DNA of 58,474 bases from Mesorhizobium sp. WSM4306 (GTDB lineage Bacteria > Pseudomonadota > Alphaproteobacteria > Rhizobiales > Rhizobiaceae): NCBI RefSeq assembly GCF_007003975.1, contig NZ_VFTC01000036.1, forward strand, positions 1-58,474, given 5' to 3'. The stretch's first letter is position 1, and the number at the start of each line of letters is the position of its first letter. Of this stretch, positions 18,257 to 27,056 are shown in pieces. The translations under genes and the position numbers were made by a program. The notes beneath the pieces were generated by a model. It did no database searches. It saw only the letters and a program-made list of their open reading frames with translations, and was not told the DNA's origin.

Positions 18257-19425
18257 GCAAACACCTCCTGCCTGACCGGCCCGAGCTGTTCCAGGCCGAG
18301 CCTGATCGCGGCGTCGAGTGCCTTCATCTGACTGCGATGGAATGCGGTGCCGTCTACATCCCTGACATCGGCCGCCGCCGCTTCCAGCGCGCCGGCGAAG
18401 GCGGCCGGATCGTCTGTCACCACGCAGTTGGCCGGGCGATGGTCGATGCCGCGCAGCGAGCGGCTGGTAGCGACCGACGGCAGGCCGAGCTCGAAGGTTT
18501 CGATGGTCTTGAGCTGCACGCCGCTGCCGGCGGTGCTGATCAGCGGGATGACGGCGGCGCCGCGCACGAAAGCCTGCGCGTCGGGCACGCGGCCGACGAA
18601 TTCGACGCCGGGATGCGCGGAGGTGATATCGGACGGCATGTTGCCGGCGATCCTGATGCGAAAATTCCGCCTGAGATGTGGCACGACTTTTTCCAGGAAC
18701 CAGTCGAGGCCGATGCGGTTCGGCTGCCAGGTCCAGGTGCCGATCAGTGCCGCGTCGCAATCGATGCGGCGCGGCTTTACCGGCTTCGGCGCGGTGGCAG
18801 TGGTCACCAGCGGCAGCACCGCCGAGCGGTCGTCGGAGGCAACGCCGAGTGCGGGGCGGTCTTCCTCGGCCAGCGTGAAGACGAAGCGGGCCCGGCGGCA
18901 GAGCCGCTCCTCCATGATCTTGAGGAGCCTCGCCTCGCGGGCAAATAGCAGGCGCTGGAAGCGACTGTTTGCAGCCGCCGCATTCTCCCTGGCCGAAGCA
19001 TGTTCGACATTGTGGGCGACGAAGATCGATGGGCGGTCGGCGAACAGTTTTTCAAAGGCGCCAGCGAACTGCACGGAATTCAGGACATAGCCGTCGAAAG
19101 GGCCGGCACGTTCGATGGCGGCGCGGACTTCGCTGTCGGAAACCGCGCGCAGCTTGACGGAAGCGAAGGTGAGTCCTGACAGCATCGCCTTTCCGAGCCA
19201 GGCGAGCTTCCGCATCGCCGAGGCGCTTTCCGTGCGCACGTCGACAGCGCCGAGCACGATGGTGTTTTCGGGGTCGCTTGGCGCCTTGCCCGGCCAGATA
19301 AAGCCGATGACGGTGACGCGCACGCCGGCGCGCCGCAAGGCGGCGATGATCGCAGCGTTGGCGATCTCATAGCCCGAGGCGAGTGCGCCGTCGGGCACGA
19401 TCGATGTGGCGAACAGCAGATGCAT
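18253..19425 (-). CDS. Glycosyltransferase family 4 (group 1) protein
   Basis: A 390-residue GT-B-fold transferase: N-terminal domain LFATSIVPDGALASGYEIAN, VAHNVEHASAREN, and a C-terminal donor-binding half with LIGTWTWQPNRIGLDWFL, VEFVGRVPDAQAF and the GSGVQLKTIETFELGLPSVA signature where the nucleotide sugar binds. ATG 19425 is chosen because GGTGAG precedes it. It is first of three overlapping minus-strand genes (GT4, WecG-like, DUF6492-like). It probably adds a sugar to the same repeat unit. Confidence 0.85.
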   Translation of the reverse strand: MHLLFATSIVPDGALASGYEIANAAIIAALRRAGVRVTVIGFIWPGKAPSDPENTIVLGAVDVRTESASAMRKLAWLGKAMLSGLTFASVKLRAVSDSEVRAAIERAGPFDGYVLNSVQFAGAFEKLFADRPSIFVAHNVEHASARENAAAANSRFQRLLFAREARLLKIMEERLCRRARFVFTLAEEDRPALGVASDDRSAVLPLVTTATAPKPVKPRRIDCDAALIGTWTWQPNRIGLDWFLEKVVPHLRRNFRIRIAGNMPSDITSAHPGVEFVGRVPDAQAFVRGAAVIPLISTAGSGVQLKTIETFELGLPSVATSRSLRGIDHRPANCVVTDDPAAFAGALEAAAADVRDVDGTAFHRSQMKALDAAIRLGLEQLGPVRQEVFA

Positions 19426-19581
19426 CTCACCTATCCAGGCGTCAGCCACTATCAAAGCTGGGTGAACCCTTGATTAAGTCACGCAACGCAGCGGATGAAA
19501 GGAACCGATCAGCAGGCTCGCTGCGAAAGGTGATTAACGAAACGTTATCATCGCGGTGCTATCGGAAGCCAGATTTAATAC

Positions 19582-20595
19582 ATGCGGCTGGAGCGGATGA
19601 TCCCTTTGCCATCGGATGGTTCGGTATCGATCGCGGGGCGCTCTCCGGGGCTCGCCGCCGAGACCATCGAAGCCGTTGTCACGCTACCGACCTTCAAGCG
19701 GCCGCAACTGCTCCTGGAAACGCTGGCGTCGCTGAAGGCGCAGCAAACCAGCCGGCGTTTCGCCGTCATCGTCATGGAGAACGAAGCCGAGGCGCGCGAG
19801 GGCGCCAAGGCGGCAGGGCCACTGTTTGCGCGCGGCGATATGACGGGCATGGTCATCATCGCGCATGAGCGCGGCAATTGCAGCGCCTACAATGCCGGCT
19901 GGCAGACTGCGATCCTGCATTTTCCCGGCTTTCGCCACCTGCTGGTCATCGACGATGACGAGATCGCCGACGCCGACTGGCTGGAGCGTATGTGCACAGC
20001 GTCTGAGACGCTTGGCGCCGACATTGTCGGCGGGCCGCAAGTGCCGGTGTTTGCCGATCCGGCTCATGCAAAATGGGCCGAGCACCCGGTCTTTGCGCCG
20101 CCCTATCGCGAGACCGGGCGCGTGGCGGCCCTCTATTCCTCGGGCAACCTTCTGGTCGGGCGCAATGTGCTGACCGCCATGGGGCCGCCCTTCCTCGACC
20201 TCCGCTTCAATTTCATGGGCGGCGGCGATTCCGACTTCCTCAGCCGGTCGACGCAGAAAGGTTTCGTGCTTGGCTGGTGCGCCGAGGCCAAGGTGCGCGA
20301 AGGCGTTCCGGCCAGGCGCGTCGAGGCCGACTGGATCCGTGCCCGCTCCTTGCGCAACGGCGTGATCTCGACCCTGGTCGAGAAAAAGAAACGCGCCGGC
20401 ACACCGTTGGCCGGCGTCAAGGTGTTTGCTAAAAGTCTGGCGCTTCTTGCCGCCTCGCCGCTGCGCGGTGCAGTCAAGCTGGCGCGAACAGGCTCCCCGT
20501 CGACGGCGCTTTATCCCGTCTATGTCGCGCTCGGCCGCGTGCTTGCCGAATTCGGATACGCCAATGAGCAATACAGGCAGCCTGAAAAGAACTGA
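19582..20595 (+). CDS. Glycosyltransferase family 2 protein
   Basis: A 337-residue GT-A-fold enzyme: TLPTFKRPQLLLETLASL at the N-terminus, the DxD-like VIDDDEIADADWLERM, and GGGDSDFLSR as the acceptor-side motif. It ends with a hydrophobic stretch that may touch the membrane. It overlaps the next gene by 32 bases, so the two are one operon. It is divergent from the GT4 operon; the 156-base intergenic region should contain both promoters. Confidence 0.85.
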   Translation: MRLERMIPLPSDGSVSIAGRSPGLAAETIEAVVTLPTFKRPQLLLETLASLKAQQTSRRFAVIVMENEAEAREGAKAAGPLFARGDMTGMVIIAHERGNCSAYNAGWQTAILHFPGFRHLLVIDDDEIADADWLERMCTASETLGADIVGGPQVPVFADPAHAKWAEHPVFAPPYRETGRVAALYSSGNLLVGRNVLTAMGPPFLDLRFNFMGGGDSDFLSRSTQKGFVLGWCAEAKVREGVPARRVEADWIRARSLRNGVISTLVEKKKRAGTPLAGVKVFAKSLALLAASPLRGAVKLARTGSPSTALYPVYVALGRVLAEFGYANEQYRQPEKN

Positions 20596-21883
20596 CGAGC
20601 TGTTGCTGGGCGGCATTGTCACCCGCGACGGCGTTGCGACGGCGATTGCCGCGCTGTTGTTTGCCGTCATCATCGTGTCGTTCCGGCCGTTTCAGCCGGC
20701 AGGCGCGGAACTGACAGGCGACGGCGGCGACATCGTCAACCAGCTCGGCTTCAGTTCGCTCGGCGCCATTTCGATCTTCTCACTGCTGACCTTCTCCGAC
20801 CCCAAAGTGGTGCGCTCGCTGCTCAGCCCGTCCTGGATCCTGATGCTCGGCTTCTTCATGCTTTCGGTCATCAACGCGAGCGACCCGTCCTCGGCGATGC
20901 GCGCGGCCTTCTTCACGCTGCTCGGCATTTTGACGATAGCGACGATCCTGGTGCTGCCGCGCGACGCCGACAGTTTTTCGAAAGCCATCATCTTCACCGC
21001 CATCGTCGTCATCGGCCTGTCCTATATCGGCCTCATCGTCTTTCCGCACGACGCGCTGCACACGGCGGACTCGCAGGAGCCCGAGCATGCCGGCCTGTGG
21101 CGCGGCGTCTTCGCCCACAAGAACATCGCCGGACCTGTCATGGCCTGTTTCAGCTTCGCCGGCCTCTATCTCTTTCGGCGCGGGCAGCGGTTCTGGGGCG
21201 TGGCGATCTTCGGGGCGGCGATGGTCTTCATGCTGCACACCGGCTCCAAGACGACGGCGGGTCTGGTGCCGTTCTCGATCCTGATCGTGGTGCTGCCCGG
21301 CCTGATCGGCATGCGGTTCGGCACGCCGGTTCTGTTTGCGCTGGCGATCATCGCCACGGCTGTCGGCACGCTCGGCATCGTCTTCATCCCGCCGGTCAAG
21401 GAGCTGGCGGCGACCTATTTCCCCGACCTCACCTATACCGGGCGCACGACGCTGTGGGAGTTCTCGGGCGAGATGCTGGCGAAGAAGCCGTGGACCGGCT
21501 ACGGCTATGAAAGTTTCTGGGGAACACCGCTGCTGCTCAGCCAGGACCAGCCTTTCGACCGGCCCTGGGACATCAGGACCATCGTGCATGGCCATGACGG
21601 CTATCTCGACATCGCCGTGCTGATGGGCATACCGGCGCTTTGTGTGGCCGTCTACACCTTCCTGATCGCGCCGCTGCGCGACTACATGCGCATCCCGCCG
21701 CGCAAGGAGAACATCTATCTCGGTGATTTCTTCATGATGGTGGTGCTGTTCACGGCGCTGAACGCCTTTCTCGAAAGCTTCTTCTTTCATCGCGGCGACC
21801 CGGTCTGGCTGTTCTTCGTGCTCGGCGTGCTTGGCCTGAGGCAAGTGTCGCTGCGGCCGATCGCGGTGCGCCGGCGCTCTTGA
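20564..21883 (+). CDS. O-antigen ligase / Wzy-type polymerase family membrane protein
   Basis: A 439-residue polytopic protein with about 10-12 helices. The Wzy_C/WaaL-like core shows GLWRGVFAHKNIAGPVM, GSKTTAGLVPFS and a large periplasmic loop with TGYGYESFW and VHGHDGYLDIAVLMG. Members either polymerise repeat units (Wzy) or ligate polymer to lipid A (WaaL); sequence alone does not decide. The start is ATG 20564 within the end of the GT2 gene. Together with the Wzx-like and GumC-like proteins it completes the export and assembly set, but no priming sugar-phosphate transferase lies in this window. Confidence 0.82.
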   Translation: MSNTGSLKRTDELLLGGIVTRDGVATAIAALLFAVIIVSFRPFQPAGAELTGDGGDIVNQLGFSSLGAISIFSLLTFSDPKVVRSLLSPSWILMLGFFMLSVINASDPSSAMRAAFFTLLGILTIATILVLPRDADSFSKAIIFTAIVVIGLSYIGLIVFPHDALHTADSQEPEHAGLWRGVFAHKNIAGPVMACFSFAGLYLFRRGQRFWGVAIFGAAMVFMLHTGSKTTAGLVPFSILIVVLPGLIGMRFGTPVLFALAIIATAVGTLGIVFIPPVKELAATYFPDLTYTGRTTLWEFSGEMLAKKPWTGYGYESFWGTPLLLSQDQPFDRPWDIRTIVHGHDGYLDIAVLMGIPALCVAVYTFLIAPLRDYMRIPPRKENIYLGDFFMMVVLFTALNAFLESFFFHRGDPVWLFFVLGVLGLRQVSLRPIAVRRRS

Positions 21884-21968
21884 CCGGCTGGCCTGATCCG
21901 TGCGCCCTTGAGGGGCTTTCCCGCTCCGCTACGAGCGTCTAAGGAGAGGCGTTATCGGAGGGCTCTCA

Positions 21969-22784
21969 ATGACGATCAGGCTTGTTCTCGCCGGCTGCGG
22001 CAATATGGGTTACGCCATGCTGGCGGGCTGGCTGAAATCCGGCAAGCTTGCGCCGCAAGCCGTGTTCGTGGTCGAGCCCAATGCCGACCTTCGCAAACGC
22101 GCCGAGCATCTTGGCTGCGGTGCCGCCGCGGATGCCAACGGTATCCCGGCCGATGCGGAGCCCGACCTCGTCGTCATCGCCGTGAAGCCGCAAGTGATCC
22201 GCGACGTCACCGCCGCCTACAAGCGTTTCGCCGATGGCAGGACCACCTTCGTCAGCATCGCAGCGGGCACGCCGGTCGCCACCTTCGAGCACATCCTCGG
22301 CCATCTCGCACCGATCATCCGCTGCATGCCGAACACGCCGGCCGCGATCGGCAAGGGCATGATGGTGGTCTATTCCAACCCGCTGGTGACCGACGATGTC
22401 AGGCGTTTCGTCGCCGAGCTGCTGTCGGCGAGCGGTGTGGTGACGACGATCGACGATGAAGGCCTGATGGATGCGGTGACGGCGGTTTCGGGTTCCGGTC
22501 CGGCCTACATCTTCCACTTCATCGAGGCGCTGACGGTTGCTGCCGAGAAAGCCGGGCTGCCGACCGAGACCGCCAGGCTGCTGGCCATGCAGACCGTCTA
22601 TGGCGCCGCCGCGCTCGCCGCCGAAAGCGGCGAGGAGCCCGGCGTGCTGCGCCAGCAAGTCACCAGCCCCAACGGCACGACTGCGGCAGCACTTGCCGTG
22701 CTGATGGGCGAAGACCGGCTGACGAAGCTGCTGACCGAAGCGGTGGAAGCGGCGCGGATCAGGTCGATAGAGCTGGGGAAGTAG
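21969..22784 (+). CDS. proC: Pyrroline-5-carboxylate reductase
   Basis: A 271-residue enzyme for the last step of proline synthesis. N-terminal Rossmann motif LVLAGCGNMGYAML, the VIAVKPQ segment, MPNTPAAIGKGM, and the C-terminal signature SGSGPAYIFHFIEAL plus TSPNGTTAAALAVL. GGAGGG lies 7 bases before ATG 21969. It ends 3 bases from the convergent SAF-domain gene. It has no obvious link to the preceding polysaccharide genes, so it marks the return to housekeeping sequence. Confidence 0.95.
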   Translation: MTIRLVLAGCGNMGYAMLAGWLKSGKLAPQAVFVVEPNADLRKRAEHLGCGAAADANGIPADAEPDLVVIAVKPQVIRDVTAAYKRFADGRTTFVSIAAGTPVATFEHILGHLAPIIRCMPNTPAAIGKGMMVVYSNPLVTDDVRRFVAELLSASGVVTTIDDEGLMDAVTAVSGSGPAYIFHFIEALTVAAEKAGLPTETARLLAMQTVYGAAALAAESGEEPGVLRQQVTSPNGTTAAALAVLMGEDRLTKLLTEAVEAARIRSIELGK

Positions 22785-22787
22785 ACT

Positions 22788-24101
22788 TCAGCCCCAGTAA
22801 AGCATCTCATCCTGCAGCTTGCGCAGGGCGTACAGCCTTGTCGCCTGGTCGGGCGTGGCATTGTCCGTGGTCAGCAATTCGCCCTTCCTGACCGGTTTCA
22901 GCACCTTGCCACCCTCGAGCAAGCCGACCGGCACGGCGCGGTGGGCGCGGGCCTCTTCAGCGGTCATGGTCCAGGAGCGGTAGCAGGTCTCGCCAATGGC
23001 ATCGAAGGTCTCGCCGGCGGCGAGATCGCGCTTGGCGACCGCGCAGACTTCGGCGACCGGCTTCGGCAGCGGCACCATGTCTGGCCGGCCGTAAAGCATG
23101 ATGCGCGCCGCTGTCAGCGGCACTTCCAGCGAGGTCAAATGGTAGGGCCGGAAGAAGCTGTAGTAGGGACCATGGCCGATATGCAAATCGTCCATGCGCT
23201 CGACAATGCGCGGATGCGTTGCCTCGACGATGACGAAGACGCCGGGCGCCACGCCCTTGCCGATCGTGTAGTCGACGACGCCCTTCTTCGACAGGATGCC
23301 GCCATCGGCGCGTGGGATCAGCACTTTTGCCAGCTCGTCGCGGTCGGCCTTGGGACCATGCATGCCCGGAACATCGGGCACCAGCCCGGTGGCGTTGGCG
23401 ATGGCGCACATCTCGACCATGGTTTTCGAACCGTCGACGAACTCGACCAGCATGCGCGGGTTCATGTTGCGGCGGATCGCTTCCTCGCGATAGTCGTCCG
23501 GCACGGCATCGTGGTTGAGCGGGTTGTTCTTGCCCTTGCCAGCCGAGACGATGGTGTAGCCGAGCGCCGACGCGAACTCGATCAGCTCCATGCAGCTCGA
23601 CGGCTCGTCGCCGGCGCCGACAGAATAGACAACACCGAGCCGGTCGGCCTGCTGCTTGAGATAACAGCCGATGGTAACATCGGCCTCGACATTCATCATC
23701 ACCAGATGCTTGCCATGCTCCATCGCCTTGAGGTCGAAATCGGCGGCGACACCGGGCTTTCCTGTGGCGTCGATGACGACGTCGATCAGTGGATTGGTGA
23801 CCAGCATCTCGTTCGAGGTGATCGCGATTTTCCCCGCATCGATCGCGGTGGTGACTTTCGATGCCGTGTCGGCCTCGACCGCCATCGCTTCGTCGCCGTA
23901 GGCGATGCGGATGGCGTCACGCGCGGTGTGCGGGCGGCGCGTCGAGATGGCGCAGACCGAAATGCCCGGCATCAGCATGCCTTGCGTGACGAGATCTGTG
24001 CCCATTTCGCCGGAGCCGATGACGCCGATGCGCACCGGCTTGCCCTCGGCGGCGCGCCTGGCGAGATCACGGGCCAGTCCGGTCAGGGCAACATTGGTCA
24101 T
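22788..24101 (-). CDS. NAD(P)-dependent oxidoreductase with C-terminal SAF domain (homoserine-dehydrogenase-like)
   Basis: A 437-residue protein. The N-terminal Rossmann domain has the motif RIGVIGSGEMGTDLVTQGM, then DVVIDATGKPGVAADF and a homoserine-dehydrogenase-like middle (YSVGAGDEPSSCMELIEFA). The C-terminal ~90 residues form an SAF/antifreeze-type domain (AAGETFDAIGETCYRS ... VGLLEGGKVLKPVRKGELL). Such proteins are often mislabelled FlgA because of the SAF domain; relatives act in catabolism of sugar acids or branched polyols. ATG 24101 is used; the longer frame to 24314 is not conserved-looking. The substrate is unknown. Confidence 0.8.
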   Translation of the reverse strand: MTNVALTGLARDLARRAAEGKPVRIGVIGSGEMGTDLVTQGMLMPGISVCAISTRRPHTARDAIRIAYGDEAMAVEADTASKVTTAIDAGKIAITSNEMLVTNPLIDVVIDATGKPGVAADFDLKAMEHGKHLVMMNVEADVTIGCYLKQQADRLGVVYSVGAGDEPSSCMELIEFASALGYTIVSAGKGKNNPLNHDAVPDDYREEAIRRNMNPRMLVEFVDGSKTMVEMCAIANATGLVPDVPGMHGPKADRDELAKVLIPRADGGILSKKGVVDYTIGKGVAPGVFVIVEATHPRIVERMDDLHIGHGPYYSFFRPYHLTSLEVPLTAARIMLYGRPDMVPLPKPVAEVCAVAKRDLAAGETFDAIGETCYRSWTMTAEEARAHRAVPVGLLEGGKVLKPVRKGELLTTDNATPDQATRLYALRKLQDEMLYWG

Positions 24102-24256
24102 GCAAGCGTGTCCACGGCTTCTTGATTTGCAGGCGGGGAATAGCAGGGAACGGCCCTGCTTTGCCAACGAAACCGGCGGACTGCGGCAATTTCTCGAACA
24201 ACAAGCTCGGCCGGCCAAGTTAACCCGCGCCTGAAGCCGGATGGCCGAGCGACACT

Positions 24257-25651
24257 TCAAACCACCCGGACGTAGCCCGTCATGCCTGATTTCTGATGCT
24301 CGATGATGTGGCAATGCAGCAGCCAGTCACCGGGATTGTCGGCGACGAAGCCGAGCTGAACCTTCTCGTTGGGCTGGATGAGATAGGTGTCGGAGATTAC
24401 CGGCTGTGCCTGGCGCGTCGACGACGACAGCACCTTGAAGCTCATGCCGTGCAGATGGATCGGATGCGATTGCGACGTCAAATTCTCCATGTCCACGACA
24501 TAGCTTTTGCCAAGCTTCAACTCAGCCAAGGGTGCGGTCGGGTCCGGCGTGTCGCCGGGCCACGGCACCTTGTTGATGGCCCAGAAACTGTAGCCGAGCG
24601 AGCCGCATATGCCGTCGCTCGGGACGTTTTCCGCCGTGGCGCTGAGCGAGAGCGCAATGTGTTTCGCGCTGCCGAGATCCACCTCCGCCACGGGGTTGAC
24701 CTCCAGGGGCGGGAGGTCGCGCAGGTCGCGCTTGAGCGAGCTGCCGGTGCTGCGCAAGGTGGCGAGCGTCTTGGGCTTGGTGCCCCTGACATCGCCCAGA
24801 TTGACGATGGCGCCCTCCTGGTCGGGCATGCGAATGGCGAGGTCCATGCGCTGTCCCGGTCCAAGCAGCAAGGCATCGGGCGAAAAACGTTGCGGCACCG
24901 GATTGCCGTCGAGCGCGATGACCGCGGCCTCGGCGCCCTCGACGCGAAAGGCGTAGATGCGGGTGACGTCGGTGATGGCGACCCGCAGCCGCACCAGCCC
25001 GCCGGCCGGCGCGTCGAATTGTGGCTGGTCGAGCCAGTTGGCGGTGCGCACCGTGCCATAGGTACCGGTTTTTGCGGCATCGCGCGGGCGGAATTGCTGG
25101 ATGAACTGGGCGTCGTCGCCGAGCCGCCAGTCACGCAGATTGACGACCGCCTCGGCGTCGAACTTTGGATCGCCGGGGTTCTCGACGACGATCACACCGG
25201 TCAGGCCGTGGCCCATCTGCTCCAGCGTGTTGCAATGCGGGTGATACCAGAAGGTGCCGGCATCGGGCGGCATGAAAGCGTAGTCGAAATGATCGCCGGT
25301 ATAGACGTAGGGCTGAACCAGGAAGGGGACGCCGTCCATCTTGTTTGGAACGCGAATGCCGTGCCAGTGGATGGTCGTCGGATCGTCGATGGCGTTGACG
25401 AGGCGCGCGGCGAAGGGTTCGCCCTTTTTCATCCGCAACACCGGCGGCATTCCTGATACACCATAGGTCAGCACGTCCCGGGTCTGGCCGACATCCATGA
25501 ACCTGGCCTGGATTTTTGCCGTCTTGAGTTCCACCGGCTCCGGAGCGACCGCGGCCCAGCCGCCGAGCCTGGCCATCGCCGCAAGACCGACCCCGCCGAC
25601 GCCGGCTACCGCGGCTGTTCTTAGAAGCCTGCGGCGGGTGAGTACGGTCAT
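24257..25651 (-). CDS. Tat-exported multicopper oxidase
   Basis: A 464-residue periplasmic cupredoxin-repeat oxidase. The N-terminus TRRRLLRTAAVAGVGGVGLA is a twin-arginine signal. The four copper-binding segments are intact: HWHGIRVP, WYHPHCNT, HPIHLHGM and HCHIIEHQKSGM (type 1 copper Cys-His, then Met). The family oxidises Cu(I), phenols or metals and reduces O2 to water; CueO/CumA-like members protect from copper. There is no Met-rich insert. A 14-bp palindrome lies 133 bases upstream of the start. The gene stands ~1.9 kb outside the putative island that carries copper-buffering genes. Confidence 0.9.
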   Translation of the reverse strand: MTVLTRRRLLRTAAVAGVGGVGLAAMARLGGWAAVAPEPVELKTAKIQARFMDVGQTRDVLTYGVSGMPPVLRMKKGEPFAARLVNAIDDPTTIHWHGIRVPNKMDGVPFLVQPYVYTGDHFDYAFMPPDAGTFWYHPHCNTLEQMGHGLTGVIVVENPGDPKFDAEAVVNLRDWRLGDDAQFIQQFRPRDAAKTGTYGTVRTANWLDQPQFDAPAGGLVRLRVAITDVTRIYAFRVEGAEAAVIALDGNPVPQRFSPDALLLGPGQRMDLAIRMPDQEGAIVNLGDVRGTKPKTLATLRSTGSSLKRDLRDLPPLEVNPVAEVDLGSAKHIALSLSATAENVPSDGICGSLGYSFWAINKVPWPGDTPDPTAPLAELKLGKSYVVDMENLTSQSHPIHLHGMSFKVLSSSTRQAQPVISDTYLIQPNEKVQLGFVADNPGDWLLHCHIIEHQKSGMTGYVRVV

Positions 25652-26159
25652 CTAGCGCTCCAACTGAACATAGTCGCGCCAATGTCCTGGATGGTGACGG
25701 CAACCGGCGCAAGTGCCGATACTGCCACGTCGCTTCCCTTTCATGCCATGGCGAGCCGATGACATTTGCTTGCGCTAAAGCGTTGACGCTAGCGTCACGA
25801 CCATTCGTCCACCCGCCGGAGCGCGGAACTCAGTTTCAGTGCAGTTCGGCGAGCAGCGCCTGCGCTTCGATTGCTACACAGAAATGTTGCTTTCTGACTG
25901 TGAGTTTGTTCACTCCAGGGCAAGAACTTTCCAGCCGCACGCGGGCTTGAGCGAAGACATAGCGGCCGGCAGTGACTTTGCGATCGTCGAACACCGTGCC
26001 ATGAGCCCAGATGCGGCACGTCCTGCATGCCTCCGTGCAAGGCTGGAGTCTGTTGTCAGACGGCCGTTATGAAACGAAGCTACCGCCAGTTTTGTGACCC
26101 TGACAGGCGTCACGGTCGAATGGCTTTGCCCGACGCGGTCCGGGCCTTTAATGTTATGC
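25652..26159. other. Intergenic region without a convincing gene
   Basis: 508 bases. It holds the palindrome at 25784-25797. One minus-strand frame is open from ~26070 to 25839 (C-terminus AIEAQALLAELH, a cluster of Cys near its start) but has no ATG and no family I recognise; it could be a decayed gene end. No other support for coding was found. Confidence 0.5.
25784..25797. promoter_or_regulatory. Perfect 14-bp palindrome upstream of multicopper oxidase
   Basis: TGACGCTAGCGTCA is perfectly self-complementary. It lies 133 bases upstream of the multicopper oxidase start. It could bind a dimeric regulator, for example of the MerR type; this is inference only. Confidence 0.4.
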
Positions 26160-26684
26160 ATGACACGAAGCGAAGCGTGGTATTGCTACGGGTATAATGT
26201 GGATCGCATCCATTTGACCGAAGATGCGGCCGACGCCAGGCCGTGGCAGAACATCGCCGACAGCCTTGCCGGCGACTGGACGGTCCGCCGCACGATGATC
26301 GATTTCCTTGCCGGTGCGACATACAATTTCACCGGCAACGCTGTCGTCACCGCCGATGCATTCACCGAGCGCGGCGTCATGCAAATCGCCGCTCATGCGA
26401 TGCCGGCGAGCCGGGCCTACCGGCTTGAGCGGCGCGACCGTTCGATCCGGATTCTTCGTGCCGACGGCAGCGACTTCATCGAGCTCGAGCCGAAGGCAAC
26501 ACAGATCGTCCAGCATCATTGCGGCGCCGATGTCTATGCCGGGCGCTTCTTGTTTCGCGGCCCCGACGAATGGGCCGAGGCGTGGCGGGTCAAAGGGCCG
26601 CGCAAGAACTACGCGAGCCTCAGCCGGTTTCGTCGCCTAGATGCCGGGGATCTTGAGCGCGCGAAACCTCTTCCAGGTAATTGA
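26160..26684 (+). CDS. DUF6314-family protein
   Basis: A 174-residue soluble protein. Family-like segments: SLAGDWTVRRTMIDF, ATYNFTGNAVV, and C-terminal HHCGADVYAGRFLF, EWAEAWRVKGPRKNYASLSRF. The function of the family is not established. ATG 26160 is chosen because homology begins near WQNIADSLAGDW; an earlier ATG at 26094 adds nothing recognisable. The last ~14 residues (from about 26638) read into a LysR gene remnant on the other strand, so the original C-terminus may have been replaced. Confidence 0.65.
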   Translation: MTRSEAWYCYGYNVDRIHLTEDAADARPWQNIADSLAGDWTVRRTMIDFLAGATYNFTGNAVVTADAFTERGVMQIAAHAMPASRAYRLERRDRSIRILRADGSDFIELEPKATQIVQHHCGADVYAGRFLFRGPDEWAEAWRVKGPRKNYASLSRFRRLDAGDLERAKPLPGN

Positions 26685-26796
26685 TGAAGACCTGGACTTT
26701 TGCAGGCAGGAATTTCCGACTGAGATAGATTGCGTAGAGGCTGAAGCCGGTCATGCTCCAGCCTTCCAGGATCGGTACCAGTCGGCCGGTGGCCCG
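26620..26796 (-). pseudogene. LysR-family regulator remnant (C-terminal end only)
   Basis: Read on the minus strand, this stretch gives GRLVPILEGWSMTGFSLYAI followed by YLSRKFLPAKVQVFINYLEE, a typical last ~55 residues of a LysR effector domain, ending in TGA at 26620-26622. Upstream of about 26796 the similarity stops abruptly and there is no start or helix-turn-helix part. It lies back to back with a remnant of an NTF2/SnoaL-like gene. Confidence 0.6.
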
Positions 26797-26800
26797 CCGG

Positions 26801-26884
26801 CAAGCTTGACGGCGAGATCGTCGTCACGAATGGCTGTTCTGGGACAACCAGGACCTGATGAACCAGCTTGGCCTAGGGAAGTAG
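26801..26884 (+). pseudogene. NTF2/SnoaL-like protein remnant (C-terminal end, frameshifted)
   Basis: On the plus strand KLDGEIVV is followed, after a one-base frame change near 26826, by EWLFWDNQDLMNQLGLGK and a TAG stop. This is the usual end of SnoaL-like/NTF2-family small enzymes. No N-terminal part exists; the upstream sequence belongs to the LysR remnant. Confidence 0.55.
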
Positions 26885-26950
26885 ATTACGAGGTCATGAC
26901 CTCGTAGATCCGGCTGGAAAGGCCCATGCGTCGAGTTGAACGTCCCTCAA

Positions 26951-26975
26951 GAAACCCCGACTCTGCCGGGGTTTC
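26951..26975 (+). terminator. Hairpin terminator after the NTF2-like remnant
   Basis: GAAACCCCG / CGGGGTTTC form a perfect 9-bp stem with a 7-base loop. The T-run after it is weak. It stands 67 bases past the remnant's stop and probably served the lost gene. The rest of 26976-27056 holds nothing recognisable. Confidence 0.55.
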
Positions 26976-27056
26976 GCTTAATGGAAAACAGACAGGCCTG
27001 CCGCCATTCGGTCAGCGGTCGGCTTCAATCGTCTGCGCAAGGCAGCACAGCGGCGG

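Noticed and set aside
22788..24101. Flagellar protein FlgA
   Set aside because: The C-terminal SAF domain alone suggests FlgA, but the N-terminal ~300 residues are a homoserine-dehydrogenase-like Rossmann enzyme and there are no flagellar neighbours.
25839..26070. Minus-strand open frame ending AIEAQALLAELH
   Set aside because: No start codon, no ribosome-binding site and no family recognised; kept only as a note on the intergenic region.
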